A DNA stretch of 64,000 nucleotides from Imbricaverruca yamaguchii (GCA_034440575.1 JAOTOL010001547.1:146001-210000); one strand, 5' to 3'; counted from the first letter of the stretch, positions 12,418 to 24,545 are shown. The notes: a model not told the origin generated them from the sequence alone. Program-made: numbers and translations.

Positions 12418-13391
12418 ATGTGGCATTGAAAGTGGCCTAAGCAGTAAAGTTTTGAAATTTGCAGATGATTTGAAGGTCTTTAGGGCAATAACAGGTCAGG
12501 ATGAGCATATCTCGCTGCAAAAAGACCTAGACGAACTTGTGAAGTGGTCCGAAGAATGGCAAATGAAATTTAACTTTGATAAGTGCAAAATCATGCATGT
12601 AAGTAAGCAGCATATGAAGGCTCCATACTTGATGGGTGGCCAAGTGCTATCAGTGACTCAACAGGAGAAGGATTTAGGTGTTATTTTAAACACAAAACTG
12701 GGGGCATCAGAACAGACCAAGGAAGCCAGGAAGAAGGCACTGAGAATGCTCGGGGCAATAAATAGGAATGTATCATACAGAAGTGAGGAAGTGATCAGGA
12801 AGCTTTACTGTGCATACGTCAGGCCACATTTGGAATACTGCATCCAAGCTTGGTCTCCTAGCTATGAAAAAGATTGTTGGCTTTTAGAGAGAGTACAAAA
12901 GAGGGCTACAAAAATGGTTAATGGCATAAGCAACCTGGCATATGAGGAAAGATTGAAGAAATTGAATATGTTTTCACTTAGATATAGAAGGCTGAGAGGA
13001 GATCTCATCGAGGTCTTTAAATTTGTCAATGGTCTGGAGAGGGGATACCTTGAGGAAATGTTTGAATTTAACAGAAATGATGCAATTAGAGGTCATAAAT
13101 TCAAAATTAAAATTAACCACAGCAGAACAAGGTTAAGGCAAACTTTCTTCACCAACAGGGTAGTGGAACACTGGAACCAGCTGCCAGAAAACATCGTCAG
13201 TAGCAGCACATTGAACATCTTTAAAAACAGCATAGACAATCATTATAAGAATAGAGGGCTTGCTTTTCAGTATTACAGGGAGGGCTGATTGGCAGATTTG
13301 GTGGGCAACTGGTTCAGTGTACAGAGTGCAACCAAGAAGGGCCCTTGTGGCTCAGAGTTGCACTAATCTTTTATGTCTTTATGTCTTTATG
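12418..13391 (+). mobile_element. CR1-clade LINE, 5'-truncated copy 2
   Basis: This is the longest copy of the CR1 family in the window. A single open frame (12452-13288, 278 codons) starts near the FADD motif C of the reverse transcriptase (KFADDLKVFRA). It continues through MKFNFDKCKIMHVS, EKDLGVILNTKLG, YVRPHLEYCIQAWSP, VQKRATKMVNG, RRLRGDLIEVFKFVNG and FFTNRVVEHWNQLPENIV to the usual C-terminus. A full-length CR1 is several kb with an endonuclease and a complete RT; those parts are absent here. The 3' UTR of about 100 bp ends in TCTTTATG repeats at 13391. The intact frame and near identity to the 59.6-kb copy suggest recent insertion. It sits just after the AT microsatellite and before a CpG island. 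Confidence 0.92.
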
Positions 13392-13499
13392 GCATGCCTT
13401 CGCGATTGCACGCAATGCAACTCCCAGCAAAACAAAAATCTGCGTGTGACTCTCAGCGCCTGACCCATGAACGGCGGCGCATTACACCAGCTTGCGATT

Positions 13500-13830
13500 G
13501 GCGCACCGCATCTTCGGACGTCATCCGTGACGCGTGACGTGTGACGTCACCGCTGCGGCCGCTTCCGCTGCGCGGTCGCCTGGTGGGCGTCCACGGCCGG
13601 CCCCAGCGCCCTCCCATCTGTTTACTCGCCGGTCCCGCGACGAGCGGCGGCGCCGCAGGGCATTCTGGCCGTGTCGTCGCGGCTCTGTTTGAACAGGAAG
13701 GTGGAGTTGAGCCACTCGACGGTCGAACGAACTGCTCTCCGCTGTGACGTCAGACGCCGGCGTGTGGTGTGCGCCGGACGGGCGGCCCGCGATGAAGACG
13801 GGTCGGGCAGCCCGAGCTTCCATCTGAACA
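13500..13830. promoter_or_regulatory. CpG-rich island with two CRE palindromes
   Basis: High GC and CpG between AT-richer flanks, about 0.9 kb upstream of the large KLF5 exon. TGACGTCA, the full CREB/ATF site, occurs at 13542-13549 and 13745-13752, with extra GTGACG words at 13526-13540. It could be an internal promoter or enhancer of the KLF5-like gene. Overlapping open frames on both strands are explained by base composition. Confidence 0.4.
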
Positions 13831-14698
13831 TCGCACCCATTGTATATTCGTATGGATGTCTGCTTGGTACGGGTAGTGGAGCGGATGCGATGAAATTTGG
13901 ACAAACTGAACGGATGACGATTGGAATGGATTGGCACTTGAACTTCGTCATAAAAATTGAAATTATGTGAAATATTTCCGTTATTTCTATTTTCTTCGTA
14001 CATAGCAAAATGTTTAGTGTACCTGATGCTTATGATTTGTACACCAACTTTACCTAGAAAGTATGTGAAATATCCAATGAATAAAAATACGCCTTACTAG
14101 TCATCCCTGTCAACACCCACAATCGCAAATAGAAGTGTGTTTGCTTCAGAAATAATTCATTCCATTCTTTTCATTTTTGCTCATCACCTAACCCTTCCCA
14201 GTTGAATGTAATCACACCGAATTCCAGAGGGGCTGGGTGGCACCTCGAAGGGACGGCAGAATTTGGGTTAAAAAGGTGGCACCTTGGGTTTGCTCAAGAA
14301 AGTTGTTCATCACTGGGGAATGGCACAAGGTGAGGCTATGGCATAAGACTTCCACTGGAACGTTCTTCCACCATTGAAATATTTGCAAACGATCTTGAAA
14401 TCTTCTCGAAATATTGTATCATTTAAAATCGCTTTTCAATACTTTTATGATCGGGGCAGGACGTCATCAAGAACTTCGAAATATCCAAACCTTGGGGAAC
14501 GAATTTTGGCGCGCGCTTTTTTCGGCGAATTTGTCGAGGGCGGCACGTGGCAGGCACGGGCCCAGGAATGACGGTCTGTCTGGAGCATTGGAACCTGGCG
14601 CATTAGTCGGCCGCAGCACCGAGGTGCTAGCAGCAGCCAACGCCGTGCCACGGCGCGGGTGGGCGGGGCAGCTGACGACCGTGACCTGTTGCCTACAG
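13831..14698. other. Intronic or upstream DNA before the large KLF exon
   Basis: AT-rich until about 14500, then GC-rich. It ends with a plausible acceptor, TGACCTGTTGCCTACAG, at 14682-14698. The frame of the next exon stays open upstream to 14414, but that translation shows no similarity to KLF proteins and is probably not used. Confidence 0.45.
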
Positions 14699-15063
14699 AC
14701 CGGTGACGACTTGTGCGGCCTGTTGCCGAAGCACTGGGAGCCGCCGCGGCTGGAGCCGCCCGAGACTGGCGAGCTCGACCCGCTGACCGACTACATCTAC
14801 GCAATCGCGCCGGAGCAGCCGCGCCGCGAGTCGGCCTCGCAGATCGACGAGTTCTTCACGTCGGCGGCTCGCCGGCGCTCGTCGTTCACGGCGATACTGT
14901 CGGCGCTGCACGTGCGCGCCGACGAGGACGACGTGTTCGTGAAGCCCGAGCCGGAGGAGGCGCCGCTGGCCGGGCCGGACGGCGGCGAACCGGGCCTGCC
15001 GGCCGGCTGTCTGCAGCAGCAGCGGTTCGAGTTCATGGCGCCGCCGCCGCCGCCCCTGCTGCC

Positions 15064-15100
<37 letters not shown>

Positions 15101-15506
15101 CTGCAGCACATCAAGACGGAGCCGGGCGTGTATCGCCTGAGCTGCCCGCAGCCCACTCCGCTGACCATCGCTCAGTCGCGACACGCGCCGTTCCAGCCGT
15201 GCCCGGGCGGGGGCGGGGGCGGCGTGTTCCCGCCGCTGCGCTGCTACCTGCCGCCGACGCCGCCCAACTCCGACCCGGGCTCGGCCAGTCCGGAGGAGGC
15301 GGCACAGGGGCGGCGCACGCCGCCGCCGCCCTACAGCCGGGCCGGCCACCAGCTGGGCTGGATGCGGCCGCCGCCGCCGCCGCCACCGCCGCTGGTGGCC
15401 GACAGCTGCCACCTGACCATGCCGCCGCACCAGGAGCCGAAGCGGCACAACCGCCGCAACAACCCCGAGCTGGAGAAACGGCGCATACATCGATGCCACT
15501 TCAGCG
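14699..15506 (+). CDS. KLF5: KLF5/dar1-like factor, large N-terminal exon
   Basis: It encodes 269 residues plus one base (donor GCG|GTAAGT; start phase 0, end phase 1). Seen in order: an acidic start (GDDLC) aligning with the pre-domain part of KLF5; RRESASQIDEFFT at about residues 42-54, matching RRDSASVVDQFFT of vertebrate KLF5; two sumoylation-type psi-K-x-E sites, VKPE (81-84) and IKTE (138-141). Then come polyproline runs, YLPPTPPNSDPGSASPE (183-199) and PPPPY (208-212), a PY motif of the kind KLF5 uses to bind WW-domain ubiquitin ligases. It ends in NNPELEKRRIHRC, entering zinc finger 1. The family regulates transcription at CACCC/GC boxes in the nucleus. The order of motifs sets it apart from other KLFs. 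GC is very high; proline runs suggest slippage-prone repeats. Confidence 0.93.
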
Positions 15507-16080
15507 GTAAGTCGGACACCTACTAGTGGCTCGTGATACTATTCTGCACTTTGTTGGCTCAGTCCCCACCCCCCTCCCCAACTTGCAGCTCAGCACCCTC
15601 CCTCCAAGCTTGGCATCCAGCCCCTCAACGTTGGGAGTCAGACTTACGCAAAATTAAAGCAATACCTACTGCATAAGTGTCTGGTACAACCTACTACCTG
15701 TGCTCAACCTAGTTATGTGTAAAATTGCTGCACTTATTTATTTTCACGCTATTTGGGGAACCGACGATTTTTTTCGTAGCCTCAATACGATTTCTGGAGT
15801 CCCGGTGCAATATTTTTGATCCAGGTGCGAATTTGTGTGGCCCCCACTCGAATTGTCCGGCCCTGTCGGAAATTTTCGAGGTACACGGTATGTATTTCAC
15901 GCCTCCGACAGGAGTTTTTTTTTTGGGGGGGGGGTGGCTCAAGGGAATTGCTCGGGCTCCGGCGTGATTTTTCGGGGGGAACCTCGACCTGACTCTTCAG
16001 GGCTCACCATCTCCCAGGGGGATTCCCCCTTCGCCCTTCGGTGCGCCACTTGGTGCTGACCGCCGTACCCATGTCGACAG
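15507..16080 (+). other. KLF5-like gene intron, 574 bp
   Basis: GTAAGT donor at 15507 and acceptor CATGTCGACAG ending at 16080; phase 1. The position inside zinc finger 1 is shared with vertebrate KLF genes. No other feature seen apart from a G run near 15925. Confidence 0.88.
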
Positions 16081-16140
16081 GCTGCAGCAAGGTCTACACC
16101 AAGAGTTCGCATCTCAAGGCTCACCAGCGCACCCATACCG
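16081..16140 (+). CDS. KLF5: KLF5/dar1-like factor, 60-bp zinc finger 1 exon
   Basis: A 60-bp exon, phase 1 at both ends, coding GCSKVYTKSSHLKAHQRTHTG with the split glycines at its borders. With the last cysteines of the previous exon it makes a C-x4-C-x12-H-x3-H finger. The KxxHLKxH recognition helix is the one conserved across KLFs, and the G-C-x-KVYTKSSHL form is typical of KLF5. The donor is ACCG|GTGAGT. Exon length and both junctions are those of KLF-family genes in other animals. The exon lies between a short intron and one of 7.3 kb, and a 45-bp minisatellite starts 8 bp after its donor. Confidence 0.95.
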
Positions 16141-16148
16141 GTGAGTTC

Positions 16149-16369
16149 ACCGCATGTCACGCGACGACCACACACATAGTAACTGACATCGCATGGATAT
16201 GTCATGTGACGACCACACCTATGGTAACTGACACCGCATGCATATGTCATGTGACGACCACACCTATGGTAACTGACACCGCATGCGTATGTCACGTAAC
16301 GACCACACGCGTGGTAACTGGCACCGCATGCATATGTCATGTGACGACCACACACATGGCGGCTGACAA
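16149..16369. repeat. Minisatellite, 45-bp unit, about 5 copies
   Basis: Units contain GTGACGACCACACCTATGG and ACTGACACCGCATGCATATG. The first unit is about 6 bp shorter and begins right after the GTGAGTTC donor of the 60-bp exon. It lies at the extreme 5' end of the long KLF intron. The period is a multiple of 3, so a spurious 15-residue protein repeat appears. Confidence 0.92.
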
Positions 16370-19340
16370 CAGGCAGGCGCCCATTCGCAGCTCGTCACCG
16401 GGCACTTGCACGGTAGAGAGCACTGTCGGCAACAGATTACAACCTAATAGCAGCATTGTGTGGCACCACGGCGACCCCCCCCCCCAAGGCCACCAGAAGA
16501 AACTCAGGAAACGCTGCTAAAAATTTGTTCTCGGCATTCACGCACTACGAGATATTCTGTTGTGTTTTGGTTAAGCCATGAGTGAAAATAAGGAAGAGTA
16601 ATGCAGAAAACCAGACATTTCTGCAAAACGTGTTTTCTGATAAAATCATCTTCCCACACATTTTACAAATGGGAGCATGAGCAAATGGGAACATTTATCC
16701 CAGGTAGCTCGAGCAGGTAGCTCGAGCATTGCCCCAGTGCCCAATGTCAGTATTTAATCTAGGATTTTGAAGAGTCCGACCTGAGTAACCCTGACTTTGA
16801 CCTTGAATAACTCAGCTGTGCATGAATGCCTCTCAGCTTTTATGTTCATGATAATCAGTGCATCGAGGACTGCACGTGTGCCAGTTTTGAAGGAAATCTG
16901 AAGAGTTCGCCCTTCCTCGATATCTGGCGAATATTGAACTCAATCTGAAAATGAATCTGTCACTAATTTGACAAGCGTGATTGAATGTTGACCAAAGGTA
17001 TCATAAGTTGACCACTCATGTTAGGTGGTGCAGTTTGCCGTATGCAGCATATCTAAGGCATGAACACTGCAGGATATCGAAGCTGGCATGTAGCTGGAAG
17101 GAAGCCGTTTACCACATCATTTTAGGGTTCCACCACAATGATTGACCCCACCTTTTGAATTCTCGATATTAGCCACCATGATATGTGAAGTCAGTACATT
17201 TATGAGCGAGTCGGTTTTGTCACCATTTCATGTTGGTTCGTACTTCCTTCATAATTGTTGGTTACAGTGGGCACTTTTGGGAAGGCTGCACACATTTTTC
17301 CTTCCAGCTTTCAAGTTTATATGCTTATAAATTTGCACCCTTCGCCTGCCATGAACATATCTTGCATTGCGGTGGTGGTGGGTGAGGTTATACGCCCATG
17401 GTTGGGTTTATGCTTTTTTGGCATTATCGTACTTTATGGCGTTCACGAAACGAGTTTTTGCACATGTTTTACCTCCATGAAGCAAACAAAGGCGTTTGAT
17501 TTGGTTAGGATTGTTTATGCTAGATTTGTTTTTGTTTTAAAAGTTTTGCTTGAGTGAAATTATTGGAGAACAAAATTACTCACATTTTTACAACTTTGTA
17601 TTTGATGGTTTTTTCTAAACAGGGAGAGATGGCTTTGCAGGTTAGGTTATTTTCCATTTGTTTAAATAAGTCATGCTATCTTATGTGACTTATCAAGCCC
17701 ATTTGTATTGCAATATTATCTAATAACAAGCCCATTTGTATGGTGTTGTTTGCTTCCAAAATGAAAAGTAAGCATTTGCAGAGGAAATGAGTTCATATTA
17801 TTTTAATCGCATTACAACAAAAAATCAAGAATTCATCAAACATCCTAAAGCACAAATTTGCCAGTTTTGTATTATTATTTTGGATTAAGGCAGGACAAAT
17901 TCGGACCATTCCAATTTGAGAGGGGATTATTTTGTTCTTCTTTTTTAGCTTGATCGCCCAGCATTGGCAAATTCATCCCATAGTAGGTATTGCCATGAGT
18001 GTTGCCATGCACTTTCCATACCATGCCACGAAGATCACCTACCACAAAGCATCGATGCGTGAAATTCCCGGGGATCATTATATCAGATTTAATAATAGTA
18101 AGAGTATTGTTATGACATTTAGATAATATGGAGATTGTCCCTTTTCACTCTTTGAAGCAAAATGCAGCTGTGGTGCAAAAGGACAAATATACTGCATCCG
18201 GTGCATTTTCGTCGCGCTGCGACAATACGTTAGCGCGTGCACCGCCGCTGGTCATCGAGCGACGCATATTCAACAAAAGCCGACTGCCATTGCCTATTTT
18301 GCAGGCTGCACGAGTCGTGCAACAGCGGTATAGCGCGCCAGGAAACAGATAGAGATATAAATAGACTTCTATTGAGGTCATTCACAATGAACTTATAGCC
18401 ATTACAGCCCCGCGTTGATATAATAAAACAGCAGTGCAGAAAAGGACAAAAAAATGGACACACATCTTACGTACTGTTCATAATTTAGCTTTGAAGCCCG
18501 ACTCATTTCTTTTTTAGTGACGTGAACTGCGCTAAAGGTAATAAAATGTCCAATTTTCGTGAATGTATCTGTATTATTGGTGAACTTCGCAAAGTACACG
18601 CAGTCTTTGGATGTTAAAATCAGATCGTTCGTTGTGTGCGAATACTATGCATAAAATGTTCCAATTATAGAAGTTATTGGCTGTCATTTTTGTCCTTCTC
18701 CATCGCCAATGGAATGCTTACGAATGCTCAGGAAAGCATTTCTTCATCCTGGCTGTGATGCGGCGCTTGTTACTTTTTGCGATTGTTTCAATTCAGACAC
18801 TTAATATTTTGCTGCTGTTTTTAAGTCCAATGAAATATTCACAGCTACATATCTATACGTCGTAAATTGCTGCATTATCGAGATCTCGTGTCCGATCTGA
18901 ACTGAATTGATGCATTGGTGTATTTAATTGTTATCTTGCTCATTTTGTTACCTGGAACCCTCTACTGCCAAAACAAGAGCGCATTTAGTTTCCACATGGA
19001 AACATGAGATGGAAGCCAATGACAATTTGGATCCAGGCGGCAACCAACACCGATTCAAAATCGCATGCCTAGAAAAGTAGAGTCGTGGAGCCAGAGCCGA
19101 GCATAACGAAGGGAGGGAAATATTCGCATGATAGTTTTAATCGCAACCAGAGCTTCTGTTAATGTTTGAGCTCAAGGATGCGTCGATTGCACAGGCCATG
19201 CTGCTTCAAATGGGAAGAGCAACTTCATTAACTTCACTTGGCGATATGCTCTTCAGTCCAGGAAGAGACCCGTGCCCGTCATTTCTCCAGATGGTGAAGG
19301 GCTCTGTAATCGGCTGCGCCACCAGGACACGCCCTCTCAC
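16370..19340 (+). other. KLF5-like gene, long intron, 5' part
   Basis: AT-rich intronic DNA without a supported gene. AGGTCA/TGACCTTGA-like words recur at 16780-16815. Short frames on both strands carry no recognisable domain. Confidence 0.6.
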
Positions 19341-19343
19341 TAC

Positions 19344-20101
<758 letters not shown>

Positions 20102-20369
20102 AGGATGAAATCTGAAAAGAATAAATTATAAGAATCCGAAAAATTACTGACCTCTTATCTTTGTCCTCATTAATGTGTGTCCTCTTTTCAACTGCATCTG
20201 TGTCCTGACGCTTGGCTCGACAATACTCAGTTGTACACCTGTGGCATGTATTCTCGCAGGTTCATCAACCCCCACCCCCATCCCACCCGAGGACCTTCCA
20301 CCACCCTTCTACTCGCCATAGCTTCCCGACGGTCACCAACGTCATCATCCACTAACGTCACCACCCACT

Positions 20370-20545
20370 GCTGGTGTCGCCCCAGACTCCGGCATCCCTG
20401 GCCACTGGTGTCGCCCCAGACTCCGGCATCCCTGGCCACTGATGTCGCCCCAGACTCCGGCATCCCTGGCCACTGGTGTCGCCCCAGACTCCGGCATCCC
20501 TGGCCACTGGTGTCGCCCCAGACTCCGGCATCCCCTGCCACGGGG
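20370..20545. repeat. Minisatellite, 34-bp unit, about 5 copies
   Basis: Units carry TGTCGCCCCAGACTCCGGC followed by ATCCCTGGCCACTGG. Each unit holds an acceptor-like GCCCCAG. The last unit runs straight into a coding-like segment. Confidence 0.93.
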
Positions 20546-20694
20546 TTGTTTCCGGCTGAACGTCTCGCGACTGTATCGCAGCGCCGCCGACAGTTGGCGC
20601 CACGCTCGCCACAAGGTGGCCTATACGCGGCCGGCTGGCCGGCAGCGGGCCGCCAGCGAGAGTGGCCCGCTGGACCACATTCCTCCGGCGTGAT
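20546..20694 (+). other. Coding-like segment between two arrays in the KLF intron
   Basis: One frame reads CFRLNVSRLYRSAADSWRHA, then HKVAYTRPAGRQ, and ends in a TGA at about 20691. It is GC-rich, with a start after an acceptor-like CCCCAG in the flanking array. No family was recognised. It may be an alternative terminal exon, an old exon fragment or chance; another frame is also open here. Confidence 0.2.
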
Positions 20695-20728
20695 GTCAGT
20701 GGAGGTGCGGACTGCCGCCGGCTAGCCG

Positions 20729-21270
20729 TTCACTACGGCCGCTCACCACGGTCGGTCACCATGGTCGGTCACCATGGCCGGGTACCATGGCCGGTCACCA
20801 TGGTCGGTCACCATGGTCGGTCACCATGGCCGGTCACCATGGTCGGTCACCATGGCCGATCACCATTGTCGGTCACCATGGCCGGTCACCATGGCCGGTC
20901 ACCACGGCCGGGCACCACGACCGGTCACCATGGTCGGTCACCATTGTCGGTCACCATGGTCGGTCACCATGGCCGGTCACCACGGTCGGTCACCATGGTC
21001 GGTCACCATGGCCGGTCACCATGGCCGGTCACCATGGCGGTCACCATGGTCGGTCACCATGGTCGGTCACCATGGTCGGTCACCACGGTCGGTCACCACG
21101 GTCGGTCACCATGGTCGGTCACCATGGTCGGTCACCATGGTCGGTCACCGCGGTCGGTCACTACGGTCGGTCACCATGGTCGGTCACCATGGTAGGTCAC
21201 CATGGTCGGTCACCACGGTCGGTCACCATGGCCGGTCACCACGGCCGGTCACTATGGCCGCTCAACACGG
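20729..21270. repeat. Minisatellite, 13-bp unit, about 40 copies
   Basis: The unit is GGTCGGTCACCAT with GGCCGGTCACCAT and CAC variants. Stops never arise in any forward frame, so frames of 177-201 codons appear; they are not genes. Units contain the CCATGG and GGTCACC palindromes. Confidence 0.97.
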
Positions 21271-22004
21271 TGATGTGTGCTTACGTTTTCTTAACATGCA
21301 GAGGTACGTGCATCCTCGTCTTGGGTTCGAGCGTTTGCTCAAGCCATTTCAAGTTTGTGTGAGTTATATTGAAATATAATTAGTGAATGTACATGGTCGT
21401 GTACGGTTGTAGCAATTCATCTATGTAAAGTTGACATCAATTGTGCAGGCATGTTAACCTTTTGCCTGCTTCATCTCTTCGATGGATGCAATTGATGTTC
21501 ACTATGGTAAATAGTTTTCTTCTGAGTAGGTAACTTAGGCTGTGCAATGAAAGTTTAACACTATTTAGGCCATGCAAACTCGAAATAAACAGTAAAAACA
21601 AGAGCGTCTAAAACGGTTTTGCCCACTTAGCGCACTATCTTGACCTGGCCTCAGGTGACTTGATGGAGGTCAGTCAAATTGTATAAGAAACTTTCCTCAT
21701 ATTTCTGTATGCATGGCTAGGGTCTGCATAAATATAATATGAAAATTGCTCCAAAATTGGCCGCGAACCCAGGTCACTGACGTTGCTTAGAACCGAAATC
21801 CGAGACATACGTCTTGTAGACACTGCCCAATGAGAGACTAGACGTTATTTGGCCACCAGGTGACAGGAGTGTCCCGCCGGACCTAATTTTGCAGACGAAT
21901 GACGCGCTCGTGTACAACACAATGCGCCGCCGTGTTAACGCCAAGTTCACGGTTGCCTTTTAACGCACAGGTTTGCAGCGATGGATTGTAGGTATATATC
22001 TTGG
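21271..22004 (+). other. KLF intron DNA, no feature beyond GGTCA-like words
   Basis: Intronic. A stretch at 21640-21700 contains TTGACCTGGCCTCAGGTGACT and AGGTCAG words like those at 2.2-2.9 kb. Confidence 0.45.
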
Positions 22005-22015
22005 AGCTTCTGAGT

Positions 22016-22227
22016 ATTGTTGTTTGTTATTTTATTGTTTATTGGGTGGTTCACGACGCACGTTCACGTACGTTGTATGTACGTTCACGGCTAATGGCGC
22101 CGCCCACACTGTTTCGCCGGTGGGCCGCGGGATCGGGAAATGGGTCCCGAGCGGCGCTAGTGTGGAATCTGGAACCTTTGGTACCCGGACCCCAACACCT
22201 TAACCACTGGACCATCCCAAACCCTGA
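22016..22227 (-). mobile_element. tRNA-derived SINE, copy A
   Basis: It is flanked by an 11-bp perfect target duplication, AGCTTCTGAGT (22005-22015 and 22228-22238). On the minus strand it starts with a tRNA-like head, GGATGGTCCAGTGGTTAAGG (A box), then a decayed B box. It continues with a body shared with the 62.7-kb copy (GGGCGGCGCCATTAGCC, GTGAACCACCCAATAAACAA) and ends A-rich. The shared body word CCACACTGTTTCGCCGGTGG lies at 22107-22126. It inserted just upstream of the THAP fragment inside the KLF intron. Confidence 0.9.
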
Positions 22228-22265
22228 AGCTTCTGAGTGAGTACAGCAAGCCCACCTGAAGCATC

Positions 22266-22490
22266 GTGACGGTTGGAAATTGCGTCGTTTATCAATGCAA
22301 GTTGCGCGGTGGACATGCGTTTCCGAAAGACCCAATTCTTGGTAAGGAATGGCTTTCGAGAATAAGGCGAGAAATCAGCTTTGCACCTTCGCCCTATAGC
22401 ACAGTGTGCCGAGCACACTTCCTTGAGAGCGACTTCATGGCCACAAATATAATCCCAGCACTGCTGACGAGTGTAGACATTGTGCTCTAA
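22266..22490 (+). pseudogene. THAP-domain fragment
   Basis: The translation shows the THAP zinc-binding pattern. NCVVYQC supplies the first cysteine pair, HAFPKDP matches the family F-H-x-F-P-K-D-P motif, and W with LSRIRRE follows in the expected place. CRAHFLESDF supplies the C-x2-H pair with its H-F-x-x-x-D-F tail. About 75 residues are present, roughly one domain, then a TAA at 22488-22490. There is no ATG at the expected start (a GTG occupies it) and a TGA lies just upstream, so this is a remnant or an internal exon. THAP domains bind DNA and occur in host factors and in P-element-type transposases. Its place in a KLF intron beside a SINE favours a transposon origin, but that is inference. 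Confidence 0.75.
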
Positions 22491-23454
22491 ACTCCAGCCC
22501 AACCTCAACAGGTAGCAAGATAAAAAGTACATGCACAGCCGTTTGATGGCATAAAAACTGTACTAATGGATATTGAATGGCATGGCATGTATGCAATACA
22601 CAAAAAAACTAGCCAAGTAAACTAATAGTTCTTAAATAAAGCCTACCACAATTGTTGGTCGGTGCAAAAGCTACCTTATCTTTGCATTACATGTCCAATG
22701 TGCGACGAGTTTCGAATACCCTTTGGATAATAGAGGGCAGCCTAAGTTAGGTTGCTTAGAAATTTGTGGAGTTTTAACACCTGGTTGTTCAAAATCTTTA
22801 AGAAATTGATTTTTTCCAAAGATATCTAGGCGATGTTCGAGTCGGTTAGTTAATTTTGGTGATATTTCAAAAGTTTTGAAAAAGGAAATAACGAATGTTA
22901 TGATATAATGGCTTAGGCTATATTATGGTAGGTTAAGCTTGGCTATCTTATTTTGTTGTTCAAAGGTACATTTTGTTTGTATGTTGCACTACTTCACTCG
23001 TCAGGCCTTTGACGGCAATATTTTTCCCACCAACTGAAATACATGCATTTTTGGTCCAGCGGAATTATCGCCTCGTCTTACTTAGATCCAGGAACATATT
23101 TATTAAATTAACGATATTAATGTTTATACAATATATTAACAATGCCTTTCTCCTGATGCCCTAGTGTGTTACTTTACATGAAGAAAAAACGTATTGTATC
23201 AGACTGAAGGAAGGTAAATTTATTCCAAGAGTTTCTGCTTTTACGTATCCTTGTAATCTCGTGTATTACCCAAAATGTTTGATGAACGTGACACTACTTC
23301 CATGCACAGGTAAATATTGTTTACCTTGCCGACCTTTGAAAACTGCTCAAATTCATTGCATGTATCCCGCCATCGAAGCACAATGTGTATTGCATGTATC
23401 CCGCCATGAACCGGGAAACAGGCGGCTGACGTCGGTTTGCACCATCTTCGGCAG
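22491..23454 (+). other. KLF5-like gene, long intron, 3' end
   Basis: AT-rich intronic sequence without a supported gene. The words GCATGTATCCCGCCAT (23358 and 23393) repeat shortly before the acceptor CACCATCTTCGGCAG that ends at 23454. Confidence 0.65.
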
Positions 23455-23645
23455 GCGAGAAGCCGTACCTGTGCTCCTGGGAGAACTGCAACTGGAGCTT
23501 CGCGCGCTCCGACGAGCTCACCCGCCACGTGCGCAAGCACACCGGCGCCAAGCCGTTCGTGTGCAAGACGTGCCACCGGGCGTTCGGCCGCTCCGACCAT
23601 CTGGCCCTGCACCGGAAACGGCACGAGCCCAAGTCGAAGAAGTAG
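23455..23645 (+). CDS. KLF5: KLF5/dar1-like factor, last coding exon
   Basis: It completes the split glycine and codes 62 residues to a TAG at 23643-23645. The TGEKPY linker start is followed by zinc finger 2 (C-x4-C-x12-H-x3-H, helix RSDELTRH). Next come the TGAKPF linker, as in KLF5, and zinc finger 3 (C-x2-C-x12-H-x3-H, helix RSDHLALH). A short basic tail EPKSKK ends the protein, with the third finger near the C-terminus as in all KLFs. The three helices predict binding to CACCC/GC-box DNA. From the 14699 exon on, the protein has 352 residues; vertebrate KLF5 has about 457, so an N-terminal exon is expected. No AATAAA was found in the next 400 bp, so the 3' UTR end is unknown. Confidence 0.95.
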
Positions 23646-24089
23646 CCGTCTCCGGAGCGGAGGCGGCGGGCGTGGGCGCGCCGTGCCGCCGCAGAGCCTG
23701 CAGCCAGCCGCTCAGTCGCCGGACACACGCGGCGAGAGCGTGCAGATGCCGCCGCCACGCCGCCGCCGCACGTAGTGGCTGACGCAGGTCTGCCGATGCC
23801 TAGTGGGTTTGGTTAGCTTAGTGGACTTATGCTTTGGATGCGTTTTGAACGGACGTGCAAATGACAGGCGTGCAGGATGGTGTGGCTGACGGAGCTCTGT
23901 GCGAGCCTTAGTGCCGGAAACGAATGGCCGGCTTGCGTCCCCATATCGACAGAAATCAAAGTTGTAGTGCCCAGACGTGCACGCCTTCGTTTATAGTGCC
24001 CGACGTGCCATACTCATGTGCCATGTTTTCACCGTCTCAGTTAACGATAGTGCCAAGTGAAAAGGCAAAATTGTCGGCAGGACGACCGA
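23646..24089 (+). other. Probable 3' UTR and downstream flank of the KLF5-like gene
   Basis: GC-rich for 130 bp after the stop, then mixed composition. No canonical polyadenylation signal seen. No other gene supported. Confidence 0.4.
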
Positions 24090-24545
24090 TAGTGGCGGGG
24101 AGATGTGGCGGGTGGTAGCGCAGTCGGCTGTATCGAGCTGACCGCCGGCCGCGGGGTAGAGATGTGGCGGGCGGTAGCGCAGTCAGCTGTATCGGGCTGA
24201 CCGCCGGCCGTGGGGTGGAGATGTGGCGGGTGGTAGCGCAGTCAGCTGTATCGGGCTGACCGCCGGCCGTGGGGTGGAGATGTGGCGGGTGGTAGCGCAG
24301 TCAGTTGTGTCGGGCTGACCGCCGGCCGTGGGGTGAAGATGTAGCGGGTGGTAGCGCAGTCGGCTGTATCGGGCTGACCCTCCGGCCGTGGGGTGGAGAT
24401 GTGGCGGGCGGTAGTGGAGATTTGGCGGGTGGTAGCGCAGTCGGCTGTATCGGGCCGACCCTCTGGCCGTGGGGTGGAGATGTGGCGGGCGGTAGCGCAG
24501 TCAGTTGTGTCGGGCCGACTCGCCGGCGTTGGGGTCAAGGTCACG
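24090..24545. repeat. Minisatellite, 59-bp unit, about 7.5 copies
   Basis: GATGTGGCGG recurs at 24102 and 24161 and onward, 59 bp apart; units also contain GCGCAGTCAGCTGTATCGGG and GACCGCCGGCCGTGGGG. One unit is shortened near 24410. Confidence 0.95.

Noticed and set aside
14414..14698. KLF5 start codon at 14414
   Set aside because: The frame is open, but the translation is not KLF-like, and a good acceptor at 14698 lies just before the first KLF-like residues.
14693..15510. 265-268-codon frames on both strands overlapping the large KLF exon
   Set aside because: Shadow frames from extreme GC content; the KLF frame alone gives family motifs and correct splice phases.
20662..21379. Three overlapping frames of about 180-200 codons rich in HHGRSPW
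   Set aside because: Caused by the stop-free 13-bp tandem repeat; present in all three frames, which no real gene would show.
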